NCBI GenBank assembly: GCA_029932445.1
Contig: JAOZQB010000076.1
Coordinates: 1 to 12,499, forward strand
Direction: 5' to 3'
Length of the DNA stretch: 12,499 bases
Origin: Bacteroidales bacterium
GTDB taxonomy: Bacteria; Bacteroidota; Bacteroidia; Bacteroidales; JAADGE01
Under the pieces are notes generated by a model. It saw only the letters and a list, made by a program, of their open reading frames with translations, was not told the DNA's origin and did not search any database. Shown here in pieces: positions 1-7,078 of this stretch. Position 1 is the stretch's first letter; each line of letters starts with the position of its first letter. Position numbers and translations under genes: made by a program.

Positions 1-1539
1 CCTCTTAAACACCAATTCCGTAAAGTCAAAATCCGGATTCGGGATATCCACTTTCAGCTCTTCAGCTTTACCTTCTTTATTAAGGATAAAAGTTACGGTT
101 CCTTCCGGTAAAGTCGGAGAATGTCGTAATTTTATTTTAAAAGTTTCGTATTGCCAATGCGATAAATCCCCGATTAAAACATCCGAAGGTAAAAAATCCA
201 ATACCAAATGCCCGTCTTTCAGTTTTACTTCCGCATTGCCGTATAAATCACCTCCGTAAGTGCCCGTATAATCTTTCAAAGCCAATGCCGGTTTTGTATT
301 CGGTATTCTTTCTTTGTCGGTTTTTTCTCTGTCCTGTTTATCCAAATTGTCCATGTATTTTTTGACTCTCAGAAAAAAAGCACTCCAATCATTATCCGGA
401 TTTCCGAGATAATCATCTAATACATAATACATTAAAGCTGTCGGTAAATAATTAACACTGTTGGTTAAAACCACAATACCAATTTTTTTCTCCGGAACAA
501 TCATGGTTTGAGAAATCATACCGTCGGCACCGCCGCTGTGATTAACCACTTTTACACCTTTATAATCAAAAAGTGACCAGCATAAACCGTAAGTGTTAAA
601 GTGCTGTCCCGGAAAATAACTTGCCCATCCCGGATTCAAATTATCGGGAGTTTGTGTTGAGTGCATTTCATAAACTTGTGCAGGGCTTAAAATTGTATCT
701 CCTTTATAAATACCGTCATTCATCTGCAAAATAAGCCATTTACTCATATCTTCAACATTTGAAATAACGGCTGCTGCGGGTGCTGCATTGTCCCATTGCA
801 TGTATTTTATCGGCAAGGGATCTTTACCTTCGGCAACATGATGCGGTATTGCCACATTTTTTTTATCTTTCAATTCGTTAACGGAAAGTAATGAAGAAGT
901 CATTCCCAGAGGTTTGAAAAAATGTGAACGAATGTAATTTTGCCAAGTCATTCCGGCAAGTTCGGGAATTATTCTTCCGGCTGTCGATACTAAAATATTA
1001 GAATAGCCGAAGTGAGCACGAAAACCGTATTCGGGTTTCAAAAAGCGTGCTCGTTTAATTACTTCGTCTTGTGAATAATCCGTTTCATACCACAGCAAAT
1101 CACCGCTGAATGTTTTTAATCCCGAGCGATGGCATAACAAATCTCGAACGGTTATTTCGCCTGTTACGTAATTATTGTACATTTTGAACCACGGCAAGTA
1201 TTCAATTACTTTATCATCCCAATCGAGTTTTCCTTCATCAACCAATTGCGACAAAGCTGCTGCCGTAAACGATTTGGTGTTGGATGCAACCGAAAATAAA
1301 GTTTTGGAATCTACTTTTCCGGCTTTACCGAATTCTTTAATACCGTATCCTTTTGCAAAAGCAATGCTGTCGCCTTGAACTACGGCAACAGCCATTCCGG
1401 GTATGTGCCATTCCTCAAGAGATTTTGCCAAATAATCATCCAGCTTATTAAAATCAATGCCCTGATTTTTTTGGGCAAAAATTCCGGATGTAACAAATAA
1501 TAATAGTAATAAGACACTGAATAAATGTGATTTTTTCAT
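1..1539 (-). CDS. Secreted beta-lactamase-fold serine hydrolase with DUF3471-like C-terminal domain (3' end cut off)
   Basis: The reading frame is open from the ATG at 1539 to the window edge (513 codons, no stop), so the C-terminus is missing. Residues 1-22 form a signal peptide (KK, a Leu-rich core, then FA|Q), so the protein is exported. The class C beta-lactamase/D-Ala-D-Ala peptidase fold is shown by the SxxK nucleophile motif SNTK (86-89), the YxN motif YSN (179-181) and an HSGG motif (334-337) in the place of KTG. After about residue 385, the segment with DYTGTYGGDLYGN, LVLDFLPSD and GDLSHWQYETF resembles DUF3471, which often follows this domain in Bacteroidota. Family members hydrolyse D-amino-acid peptides, esters or beta-lactams; the substrate here cannot be told. 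HSG instead of KTG makes true beta-lactamase activity less likely. It is transcribed in the same direction as the carbonic anhydrase, 134 bp downstream of it, and no clear promoter was found. Confidence 0.9.
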   Translation of the reverse strand, partial: MKKSHLFSVLLLLLFVTSGIFAQKNQGIDFNKLDDYLAKSLEEWHIPGMAVAVVQGDSIAFAKGYGIKEFGKAGKVDSKTLFSVASNTKSFTAAALSQLVDEGKLDWDDKVIEYLPWFKMYNNYVTGEITVRDLLCHRSGLKTFSGDLLWYETDYSQDEVIKRARFLKPEYGFRAHFGYSNILVSTAGRIIPELAGMTWQNYIRSHFFKPLGMTSSLLSVNELKDKKNVAIPHHVAEGKDPLPIKYMQWDNAAPAAAVISNVEDMSKWLILQMNDGIYKGDTILSPAQVYEMHSTQTPDNLNPGWASYFPGQHFNTYGLCWSLFDYKGVKVVNHSGGADGMISQTMIVPEKKIGIVVLTNSVNYLPTALMYYVLDDYLGNPDNDWSAFFLRVKKYMDNLDKQDREKTDKERIPNTKPALALKDYTGTYGGDLYGNAEVKLKDGHLVLDFLPSDVLIGDLSHWQYETFKIKLRHSPTLPEGTVTFILNKEGKAEELKVDIPNPDFDFTELVFKR

Positions 1540-1673
1540 CTGTTTATATTTTTAATTTTCAAAGGTCATATAGGAACACCCGCTTGTAAGTATTTTTTTT
1601 TTGCTTAATATGTGCGAGCAATAATCATTTCCTTGTGTATCAAATCTTTTGTCATGGGTGTTTCATGGTATAT

Positions 1674-2333
1674 TTAGTTTTCGGAATTAACAACTTCAAA
1701 ATAATTTTTCGGTAATAAACCGTTTTCAATCAATGAATTTTCTTTAAGATCTTGCTGAACAATTTTTCCGGTATAAATATCAAAAATCCAAGCATGAATT
1801 TTCGGAAATTGTCCGGATTTAAAAGCGCGTTTTAAAATAGGCGTTTTAATAATATTTATCGCTTGTTCGATAACATTAATTTCAGAAAGTCGATCGCACA
1901 TTGTATGATTATCCTCAATCAAAGATAATTCTTCTTTATGTTTATAATACAGTTCATTAACCGGTGAAACCCAATTTTCAATTAGACCTTGATTAACACC
2001 GTCAACGGCCGCCGCAATTCCGCCGCAATTATAATGACCTATAACGACAATATGCTTAATATGAAGATGTTCCACGGAATACTCTAAAACAGAAAGCAAA
2101 TTGATATCATTCAAATTTACTTGATTAGCAATATTTCGGTGAATAAAAACTTCACCGGCTTCGGCCTTTATTAATGAGGTTATCGGAACGCGACTGTCAG
2201 AACATCCGATCATCAAATATCTTGGAGATTGTCCTTTTGATAATTTTTCAAAATAATCCGAGTCTTCATTCAACTTTTCTTGTATCCACAGATGATTGTT
2301 TTCAAGAAGTTTTTGAAAGTTTAAGTTTTTCAT
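1674..2333 (-). CDS. can: Beta-class carbonic anhydrase
   Basis: Interconverts CO2 and bicarbonate in the cytoplasm, supplying bicarbonate to carboxylases. The 219-residue protein matches the length of E. coli Can (220). The zinc ligands and catalytic dyad are visible: CSDSR (C44, D46, R48) and HYNCGG (H100, C103). Other family blocks are HRNIAN (65-70), a Can-like N-terminus (NNHLWIQEKL, then YFEKLSKGQSPRYL) and INVIEQAINI (152-161). The frame is open further upstream to 2504, but that extension has no family similarity and lies in AT-rich intergenic sequence, so I start at the ATG at 2333, where the conserved N-terminus begins. The gene is divergent from clpB with 222 bp between the starts. 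No obvious terminator follows it. Confidence 0.95.
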   Translation of the reverse strand: MKNLNFQKLLENNHLWIQEKLNEDSDYFEKLSKGQSPRYLMIGCSDSRVPITSLIKAEAGEVFIHRNIANQVNLNDINLLSVLEYSVEHLHIKHIVVIGHYNCGGIAAAVDGVNQGLIENWVSPVNELYYKHKEELSLIEDNHTMCDRLSEINVIEQAINIIKTPILKRAFKSGQFPKIHAWIFDIYTGKIVQQDLKENSLIENGLLPKNYFEVVNSEN

Positions 2334-2513
2334 TGGTGTTACGGTTTTTGAAAAAAAAACTTTAAAATGGAATAAATATAAACCATAAAAGTAATAAATA
2401 ATATCCAAAGAAAAAAAACTGACGATTTTACATGAGATTTTTTTGATATTTGCCAAATTGACAGAAAAAAATACACTTGAATGACAAATACTTCCTATTA
2501 TCATAAAAGGTTT

Positions 2514-2549
2514 TAAATTTGATTAAATTAAAACAACTAATTAAATTTG
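2514..2549 (+). promoter_or_regulatory. Candidate clpB promoter: two TAAATTTG -7-like boxes
   Basis: TAAATTTG occurs at 2514-2521 and again at 2542-2549, each inside a direct repeat of TTAAATTTGA. Both match the Bacteroidota -7 consensus TAnnTTTG. The TTTG ending the first copy (2518-2521) lies 20 bp before the second, which is acceptable spacing for a -33/-7 pair. That pairing would start transcription almost at the ATG (2556). Using the first copy as the -7 box instead gives a leader of about 25-30 nt, but no good -33 TTTG is seen for it. Which one is used cannot be decided from sequence. Confidence 0.4.
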
Positions 2550-2555
2550 AAAACC

Positions 2556-5150
2556 ATGAACTTAGATAATTTTACGATAAAATCACAAGAAGCTGTTCAG
2601 AGAGCATCTGAAATTGCTAAATCAAAAAGCCATCAAAGCATTGAACCGGCTCATATATTAAAAGGTATTATTGAAATTGCCGAAAATATCAGCAGTTTTA
2701 TTTTTAATAAATTGGGCGTAAATGTTGCAAATCTTACTGCTGTTATTGACAGTTATATAAATACGTTTCCGAAAGTTTCGGGAAGTGCAGACAGTTATTT
2801 ATCTGCTGAGGGGCATACGGTTTTACAAAATGCCGTTAAAATTTCCGAAAAAAAAGGTGATAAATTTGTTTCAACTGAAAGCATCTTAGTTGCTGTTCTT
2901 GAATCAAAAGATAAAGCCGGACAAATTTTGAAAGATGCCGGAATTACAAAATCCGACTTATTAAAAGTGATTGATGAGTTAAGAAAAGGGTCAAAAGCCG
3001 ACAGTCAAACAGCGGAAGATACCTATAATTCATTAAACAGATTTGCAGTAAACTATAATGAATCGGCTCGTAACGGAAAACTGGATCCTGTTATCGGAAG
3101 AGATGAAGAAATAAGGCGTGTATTACAAATTTTATCCAGACGAACGAAAAATAATCCGATTTTAATCGGTGAACCCGGTGTCGGAAAAACAGCAATTGCC
3201 GAAGGTATTGCACACCGAATTATTAACGGTGATGTACCCGAAAATTTGAAATCAAAGCAAATTTTTTCTTTGGATATGGGTGCATTAATTGCCGGAGCAA
3301 AATACAAAGGCGAGTTTGAAGAACGTTTGAAATCGGTTGTAAAAGAGGTTATTGCCGCAGAAGGTGAAATCATTTTGTTTATTGATGAAATTCATACTTT
3401 GGTGGGTGCCGGGAAAGGTGAAGGTGCCATGGACGCAGCAAATATCTTAAAACCGGCTTTGGCAAGAGGTGAGTTACGTGCCGTCGGTGCCACAACATTA
3501 AGCGAATATCAAAAATATTTCGAAAAAGATAAAGCCCTTGAAAGACGATTTCAAATCGTTATGATTGATGAACCGGATACGGCCGATGCAATATCTATTT
3601 TGAGAGGTTTGAAAGAACGCTATGAAACCCATCATAAAGTAAGAATAACCGATGATGCCGTTATTTCTGCGGTGAAACTTTCGCAACGATATATTACCGA
3701 TCGTTTTTTACCTGATAAAGCCATTGATTTAATCGATGAAGCTGCCTCAAAATTACGATTGGAAATGAATTCGGTACCGAATGAAATTGACGAAATCAGA
3801 CGTAAAATTCAACAATTGGAGATTGAAAGAGAAGCCATTAAACGTGAGGGTAAAGGTCAAAAATTTGATGCTTTGAATAAACAAATTGCAAACCTTCAGG
3901 AACAATTGGATTCATACACGGCAAAATGGAAAGCCGAGAAAGAACTTATTGATGCCATTCAAAGCAGTAAAAAAGCCATTGAAGATATAAAACTTGAAGC
4001 AAAGCAAGCCGAACGTGAAGGAAATTATGAAAAAGTGGCTGAATTACGCTACGGAAAATTGAAAGAAGAAGAAACAAAAATTGAAGCTACAAAAGCAAAA
4101 TTAACCGATATGCAGGCTGAAGGTTCTTTATTAAAAGAAGAAGTCGATTCGGAAGATATTGCGGATGTTGTATCAAATTGGACACATATTCCGGTAAGCA
4201 AAATGATGAAAAGTGAACGTGAAAAATTATTATCGCTTGAAGATGAATTACATAAACGCGTTGTGGGTCAGGAAGAAGCTATAACTGCTGTTTCAGATGC
4301 CGTAAGAAGAAGCCGTGCCGGAATGCAAGATCCTAAAAAACCGATTGGTTCATTTATTTTCTTGGGAACAACCGGTGTGGGAAAAACGGAACTTGCAAAA
4401 GCACTTGCAGAATATCTGTTTGATGACGAATCAATGATGACCAGAATTGATATGACCGAATATCAGGAACGTCATTCTGTTTCAAGGTTAATCGGAGCAC
4501 CTCCCGGATATGTTGGTTATGATGAAGGCGGACAATTGACCGAAGCCGTCAGAAGAAAACCGTATTCCGTAATTCTTTTGGATGAAATTGAAAAAGCACA
4601 CCCGGATGTATTTAATATTCTTTTACAAGTGTTGGATGACGGAATTTTAACTGATAACAAGGGCAGAACCGTAAATTTTAAAAATACGATTATTATCATG
4701 ACATCCAATATGGGTTCTCATTTGATTCAAGAAAATTTTGAAAATATAACTGAGGAAAATACGGATGAAATTTTAAAAAAGACAAAATCCGAAGTTTTTG
4801 AATTACTGAAAAAAACTATCAGACCGGAGCTTTTAAATCGAATTGACGAAATAATAATGTTCAAACCTCTGACTAAAAATGAGATCAAAGAAATTGTAAA
4901 ATTGCAGTTTAATCATTTAAATAAAATGTTGGCAGAAAACAACATCAAAGCCGAATTAACGGAAAATGCCGTAAATTATTTGGCAGATAAAGGTTATGAG
5001 CCGCAATTCGGTGCCAGACCGGTTAAAAGAATTTTGCAAAAAGATGTAGTTAATGAACTTGCTAAAGAAATATTAGCTGAAAGAATAGAAAACAATTCAA
5101 CAATAATAATTGATGTTGAAAATAATCAATTGAGTTTTAAAAATAAATAA
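2556..5150 (+). CDS. clpB: ATP-dependent chaperone/disaggregase ClpB
   Basis: Hsp100 disaggregase: a cytoplasmic hexameric AAA+ ring that threads aggregated proteins and works with DnaK. All domains of the 864-residue protein are present, a normal length. The Clp N-domain covers about 1-145. NBD1 has Walker A GEPGVGKT (205-212), pore loop KYKG (249-252), Walker B ILFIDE (273-278) and arginine fingers R330/R331. The coiled-coil middle domain runs about 400-525; its presence separates ClpB from ClpA and ClpC. NBD2 has Walker A GTTGVGKT (604-611), pore loop GYVGYDEGG (651-659), Walker B VILLDE (672-677) and sensor 2 GARPVKR (819-825). There is no IGF/IGL ClpP-binding loop in NBD2, as expected. 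I start at ATG 2556 because MNxxNFTIKSQEAVQ is the usual ClpB beginning; an in-frame TTG at 2547 is less likely. A shared terminator lies about 320 bp downstream, beyond an inserted element. Confidence 0.98.
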   Translation: MNLDNFTIKSQEAVQRASEIAKSKSHQSIEPAHILKGIIEIAENISSFIFNKLGVNVANLTAVIDSYINTFPKVSGSADSYLSAEGHTVLQNAVKISEKKGDKFVSTESILVAVLESKDKAGQILKDAGITKSDLLKVIDELRKGSKADSQTAEDTYNSLNRFAVNYNESARNGKLDPVIGRDEEIRRVLQILSRRTKNNPILIGEPGVGKTAIAEGIAHRIINGDVPENLKSKQIFSLDMGALIAGAKYKGEFEERLKSVVKEVIAAEGEIILFIDEIHTLVGAGKGEGAMDAANILKPALARGELRAVGATTLSEYQKYFEKDKALERRFQIVMIDEPDTADAISILRGLKERYETHHKVRITDDAVISAVKLSQRYITDRFLPDKAIDLIDEAASKLRLEMNSVPNEIDEIRRKIQQLEIEREAIKREGKGQKFDALNKQIANLQEQLDSYTAKWKAEKELIDAIQSSKKAIEDIKLEAKQAEREGNYEKVAELRYGKLKEEETKIEATKAKLTDMQAEGSLLKEEVDSEDIADVVSNWTHIPVSKMMKSEREKLLSLEDELHKRVVGQEEAITAVSDAVRRSRAGMQDPKKPIGSFIFLGTTGVGKTELAKALAEYLFDDESMMTRIDMTEYQERHSVSRLIGAPPGYVGYDEGGQLTEAVRRKPYSVILLDEIEKAHPDVFNILLQVLDDGILTDNKGRTVNFKNTIIIMTSNMGSHLIQENFENITEENTDEILKKTKSEVFELLKKTIRPELLNRIDEIIMFKPLTKNEIKEIVKLQFNHLNKMLAENNIKAELTENAVNYLADKGYEPQFGARPVKRILQKDVVNELAKEILAERIENNSTIIIDVENNQLSFKNK

Positions 5151-5303
5151 ACTTGTTTAACTTCGTTGAGTTTTAAGTTCTAAATTTTTATAAACATAAA
5201 TAAATCAACAGGATATGCTATAATACTTTGAACTTTTATATCATTGTTGTCCGATTAAAATTTTATTAACAGGTTAAAACCCTATGTCGGCGGTTTGTTT
5301 AAG

Positions 5304-5323
5304 CCCCCGACTTAAGTCGGGGG
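5304..5323. repeat. 20-bp perfect GC-rich palindrome inside the MITE-like element
   Basis: CCCCCGACTTAAGTCGGGGG is its own reverse complement and stands out as GC-rich in AT-rich surroundings. It can form a strong hairpin on either strand. On the plus strand it is followed by TTAAAATAAAAAAAAA, which is not a clean U-tract for that strand. It resembles REP-type palindromes dispersed in Bacteroidota genomes; that resemblance is from general knowledge and untested here. Confidence 0.75.
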
Positions 5324-5343
5324 TTAAAATAAAAAAAAACACA

Positions 5344-5365
5344 AACAAGGACTTTAGTCCTTGTT
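5344..5365. repeat. 22-bp palindrome (10-bp arms) inside the MITE-like element
   Basis: Arms AACAAGGACT (5344-5353) and AGTCCTTGTT (5356-5365) are exact reverse complements around a central TT. The core GACTTTAGTC echoes the GACTTAAGTC core of the palindrome 20 bp to its left, so the two may be variants of one repeat type placed side by side, as in REP doublets. Confidence 0.7.
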
Positions 5366-5466
5366 AAATAACATATATACAGTAACATAAAAAATATCCG
5401 TTTCGTGTTTTTTGCATTTTATTATATTAATCGGACAACAATGCTTTTATATTTATTAATTTCAAC

Positions 5467-5499
5467 AAAAAAAAGGGAACTCTCAGTTCCCTTTTTTTT
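5467..5499. terminator. Bidirectional intrinsic terminator between clpB and porV
   Basis: Eight A residues and GGGAAC (5467-5480) pair perfectly with GTTCCC and eight T residues (5486-5499) around the loop TCTCA. The A-tract and T-tract give a U-run on both strands, so it can end transcription of clpB from the left and porV from the right. It begins 18 bp downstream of the porV stop. Confidence 0.9.
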
Positions 5500-5516
5500 A
5501 TATAATTCAAGAAATA

Positions 5517-6722
5517 TTAAGATTTCTTTTCTTGTGTTCCTTTATTCAAATTAGCCATATTAAATCCGAGTGTAAAACGTAAAGTATTTGCCAACGGATT
5601 AGAACGACCTGCTGTCGGTACGACATACGCAAAATCAAAATTTAATACATTTAATTTAACGCCGATACCCAATGTAAAAAATTTTCGGTTTCCTTTGGTT
5701 CCGTGCTCGTCAAAATAACCGGCTCTGATTGCAAATTGTTTCATATACCAATATTCAAATCCTGCCGAATACATGAGTTCATGCATTTCTTCTTTAAAAC
5801 CGCCCGGAGCATCGTAAAAGGAATGAAAAATACCTACCGAAACCGAAACATCATTCGGTAAACCGAGTGTATCTACCGGATTTCCGTCATTATCTTTAAC
5901 AATTAATTGCGGTGTAGGCACCAATAATTTATTAATATCTAACATTGCCGTAATCGTATTATAATCGTCGAGTTCTAAAGTATATGCAGCACCGATTCTT
6001 AAATTTGCCGGTAAAAAATCATCATAATATTTATCTTCGCTGTAAGAAATCTTACTGCCCAGATTTGAAATATTAAGACCGAAATTAAATTTACCGTTTT
6101 TATTTTCCAGTTTCACGTCTTTTGTATAAAACATTGAAATGTCACCTGCAACGGCATTACCGGGTTTTGTGGCACTACCCGACCCGCCTGCGGGAATTCC
6201 GCCGGTTAAATTTGAATGGACATATCTGAAAGCAATTCCGCCGGATAAATTTTGAGATAATTTTAAAGCATAAGCTGCATCCAATGAAAATTCATTCGGT
6301 TTATAACCGGGAACAATGATATCACCGAATTCATTTGTAAAATCAATACTTCCGAGTGAAAAATACATTAATGAAGCTGCTACGACTTGATTATCACTAA
6401 TTTTATAAGATCCCGAAAGATTTTGAAAGTTAATGTCTTTCACTAAATTTCTTAACCACGGAATATAGGATAAATTTAAAGATATATCTTGGTCGATAAA
6501 AGCATATTTAGCCGGATTCCAATGAATTGAATTGGCATCGGGTGAAGATGCAACTCCGGCATCACCCATAGCACCCGAACGTGCATCCGGAGCAATGGTT
6601 AAAAAAGGAACACCGGTTGTAATGGCATTCAATTCCTGACCGATTAAGGTTGTTGATTGTGAAAAAACACCGGTTGAAAAACTTGCTAAAAAAGCGGTAA
6701 CAATAATAAGTCTTTTAATCAT
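5517..6722 (-). CDS. porV: Type IX secretion system outer-membrane protein PorV
   Basis: PorV (LptO) is a FadL-like outer-membrane beta-barrel of the type IX secretion system. It docks on the SprA translocon and shuttles CTD-bearing cargo to the PorU attachment complex. The 401-residue protein has a signal peptide (MIKRLIIV, hydrophobic core, then VFS|Q near residue 21). The family block around residues 33-65 is visible: TTGVPFLTIAPDARSGAMGD followed by GVASSPDANSIHWNPAKYAF. The rest is alternating amphipathic beta-strand sequence ending in LRFTLGFNMANL. I start at ATG 6722, which begins the signal peptide; the in-frame ATG at 6761 would add 13 residues with no family or signal-peptide character. 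A 17-bp-spaced -33/-7 pair lies directly upstream. In Porphyromonas and Flavobacterium porU sits next to porV; here the upstream neighbour is sucC and no porU is visible. Confidence 0.88.
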   Translation of the reverse strand: MIKRLIIVTAFLASFSTGVFSQSTTLIGQELNAITTGVPFLTIAPDARSGAMGDAGVASSPDANSIHWNPAKYAFIDQDISLNLSYIPWLRNLVKDINFQNLSGSYKISDNQVVAASLMYFSLGSIDFTNEFGDIIVPGYKPNEFSLDAAYALKLSQNLSGGIAFRYVHSNLTGGIPAGGSGSATKPGNAVAGDISMFYTKDVKLENKNGKFNFGLNISNLGSKISYSEDKYYDDFLPANLRIGAAYTLELDDYNTITAMLDINKLLVPTPQLIVKDNDGNPVDTLGLPNDVSVSVGIFHSFYDAPGGFKEEMHELMYSAGFEYWYMKQFAIRAGYFDEHGTKGNRKFFTLGIGVKLNVLNFDFAYVVPTAGRSNPLANTLRFTLGFNMANLNKGTQEKKS

Positions 6723-6727
6723 GAATG

Positions 6728-6756
6728 AAAATTTAATATGAATTACAAATTGCAAA
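6728..6756 (-). promoter_or_regulatory. Candidate porV promoter (TTTG-N17-TAAATTTT)
   Basis: Read on the minus strand, TTTG (6756-6753) is followed by a 17-bp spacer and TAAATTTT (6735-6728). This matches the Bacteroidota -33/-7 pattern except for the last base of the -7 box. The box ends only 5 nt before the ATG, so the transcript would be nearly leaderless. The TTTG lies inside the 16-bp palindrome at 6748-6763. Confidence 0.4.
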
Positions 6757-6845
6757 CGCAATTATGCGTGTTTTATTTTACTAATAAGAATAATTAACAT
6801 TTTTTATATAAGCTCATATCCTCAAGACAAAACTAAAATACTGAT

Positions 6846-6926
6846 AGTCATCGTATCACTATTTTAATTTAAGTGAAACTGATTTGCATTTAATCCTCTG
6901 TTTATCAACAAAATGATACGATGACT
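6846..6926. repeat. 81-bp inverted-repeat unit A
   Basis: AGTCATCGTATCA (6846-6858) is the exact reverse complement of TGATACGATGACT (6914-6926), separated by 55 bp of AT-rich sequence without an ORF. It has the same overall length and the same outer seven bases at each end (AGTCATC / GATGACT) as unit B at 6984-7064. No convincing target duplication flanks it. Confidence 0.7.
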
Positions 6927-6940
6927 TGCGGATTTAAGGT

Positions 6941-6969
6941 ATAATAAAAACGCAGAATAGTATCTGCGT
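6941..6969 (-). terminator. Intrinsic terminator of sucC
   Basis: On the minus strand a 7-bp stem (ACGCAGA/TCTGCGT) with a 6-base loop is followed by TTTTATTAT. It lies about 110 bp past the sucC stop, beyond repeat unit B. It separates sucC from porV transcriptionally, which supports an independent porV promoter. Confidence 0.7.
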
Positions 6970-6983
6970 CTTTATTTCTGAAA

Positions 6984-7064
6984 AGTCATCCGATGAATGA
7001 TTTTACAAAATGCTGATATTCATTTATTTTGATAGTCAGCTAATTACAAATTCATCGGATGACT
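6984..7064. repeat. 81-bp inverted-repeat unit B
   Basis: AGTCATCCGATGAAT (6984-6998) is the exact reverse complement of ATTCATCGGATGACT (7050-7064), separated by 51 bp. Its ends match those of unit A. The interiors are also related: CTGATATTCATTTATT here against CTGATTTGCATTTAAT in unit A. It lies 14 bp from the sucC stop codon, upstream of the sucC terminator in the transcript. Confidence 0.7.
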
Positions 7065-7078
7065 AAATTATCAAAAGT

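Larger units (their letters stand above)
5242..5443. mobile_element. MITE-like 202-bp element with 17-bp perfect terminal inverted repeats and 9-bp target duplication
   Basis: The left end, CATTGTTGTCCGATTAA (5242-5258), is the exact reverse complement of the right end (5427-5443). Immediately outside each end lies the same 9-mer, CTTTTATAT (5233-5241 and 5444-5452). A perfect terminal repeat abutting an exact direct duplication on both sides is the signature of DDE-transposase insertion. The interior has no significant ORF, so this is a non-autonomous miniature element that would need a transposase supplied in trans. A 9-bp duplication fits IS4- or IS1-like families among others; the parent IS is not in the window and I cannot name it. 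The interior carries two palindromes (5304-5323 and 5344-5365). The element sits between the clpB stop and the shared terminator and would be transcribed by clpB readthrough. Confidence 0.85.
5151..5516. other. clpB-porV convergent intergenic region (366 bp)
   Basis: There is no coding sequence here. From left to right it holds about 80 bp of AT-rich sequence without recognisable signals, a 202-bp inverted-repeat element with its 9-bp target duplication (5233-5452), and the bidirectional terminator at 5467-5499. Without the element and one copy of the duplication, clpB and porV would be separated by about 155 bp. Confidence 0.85.
6723..7078. other. porV-sucC intergenic region (356 bp)
   Basis: There is no coding sequence. 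In the direction of minus-strand transcription it holds an 81-bp inverted-repeat unit (6984-7064), the sucC terminator (6941-6969), a second related 81-bp unit (6846-6926), about 80 bp of AT-rich sequence, and the putative porV promoter. The sequence AATTGC-AAAC-GCAATT at 6748-6763 is a short palindrome overlapping the -33 region of porV. Confidence 0.8.

Noticed and set aside
1175..1378. Plus-strand frame of 67 codons inside the serine hydrolase gene
   Set aside because: It is opposite the catalytic SNTK region of a clearly conserved protein; it is a reading-frame shadow.
1575..1662. Short inverted repeat AACACCC/GGGTGTT between the serine hydrolase and carbonic anhydrase genes
   Set aside because: Only seven bases match exactly over an 88-bp span, with no U-tract and no flanking duplication; it is likely to be chance.
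2334..2504. Upstream in-frame extension of the carbonic anhydrase to an ATG at 2504
   Set aside because: The extra 57 residues are Phe/Ile/Tyr-rich translation of AT-rich intergenic DNA with no family similarity; the conserved N-terminus starts at 2333.
3053..3373. Minus-strand open frame of 106 codons inside clpB
   Set aside because: It is a shadow of the conserved NBD1 coding sequence and has no recognisable protein character. The same applies to the opposite-strand frames at 3498-3686, 4517-4708, 7287-7679 and 10427-10711.
6846..7064. Integron attC sites or a CRISPR-like array
   Set aside because: The two units lack the attC core (RYYYAAC/GTTRRRY), no integrase is present, and two divergent inverted repeats do not make a CRISPR repeat-spacer pattern.
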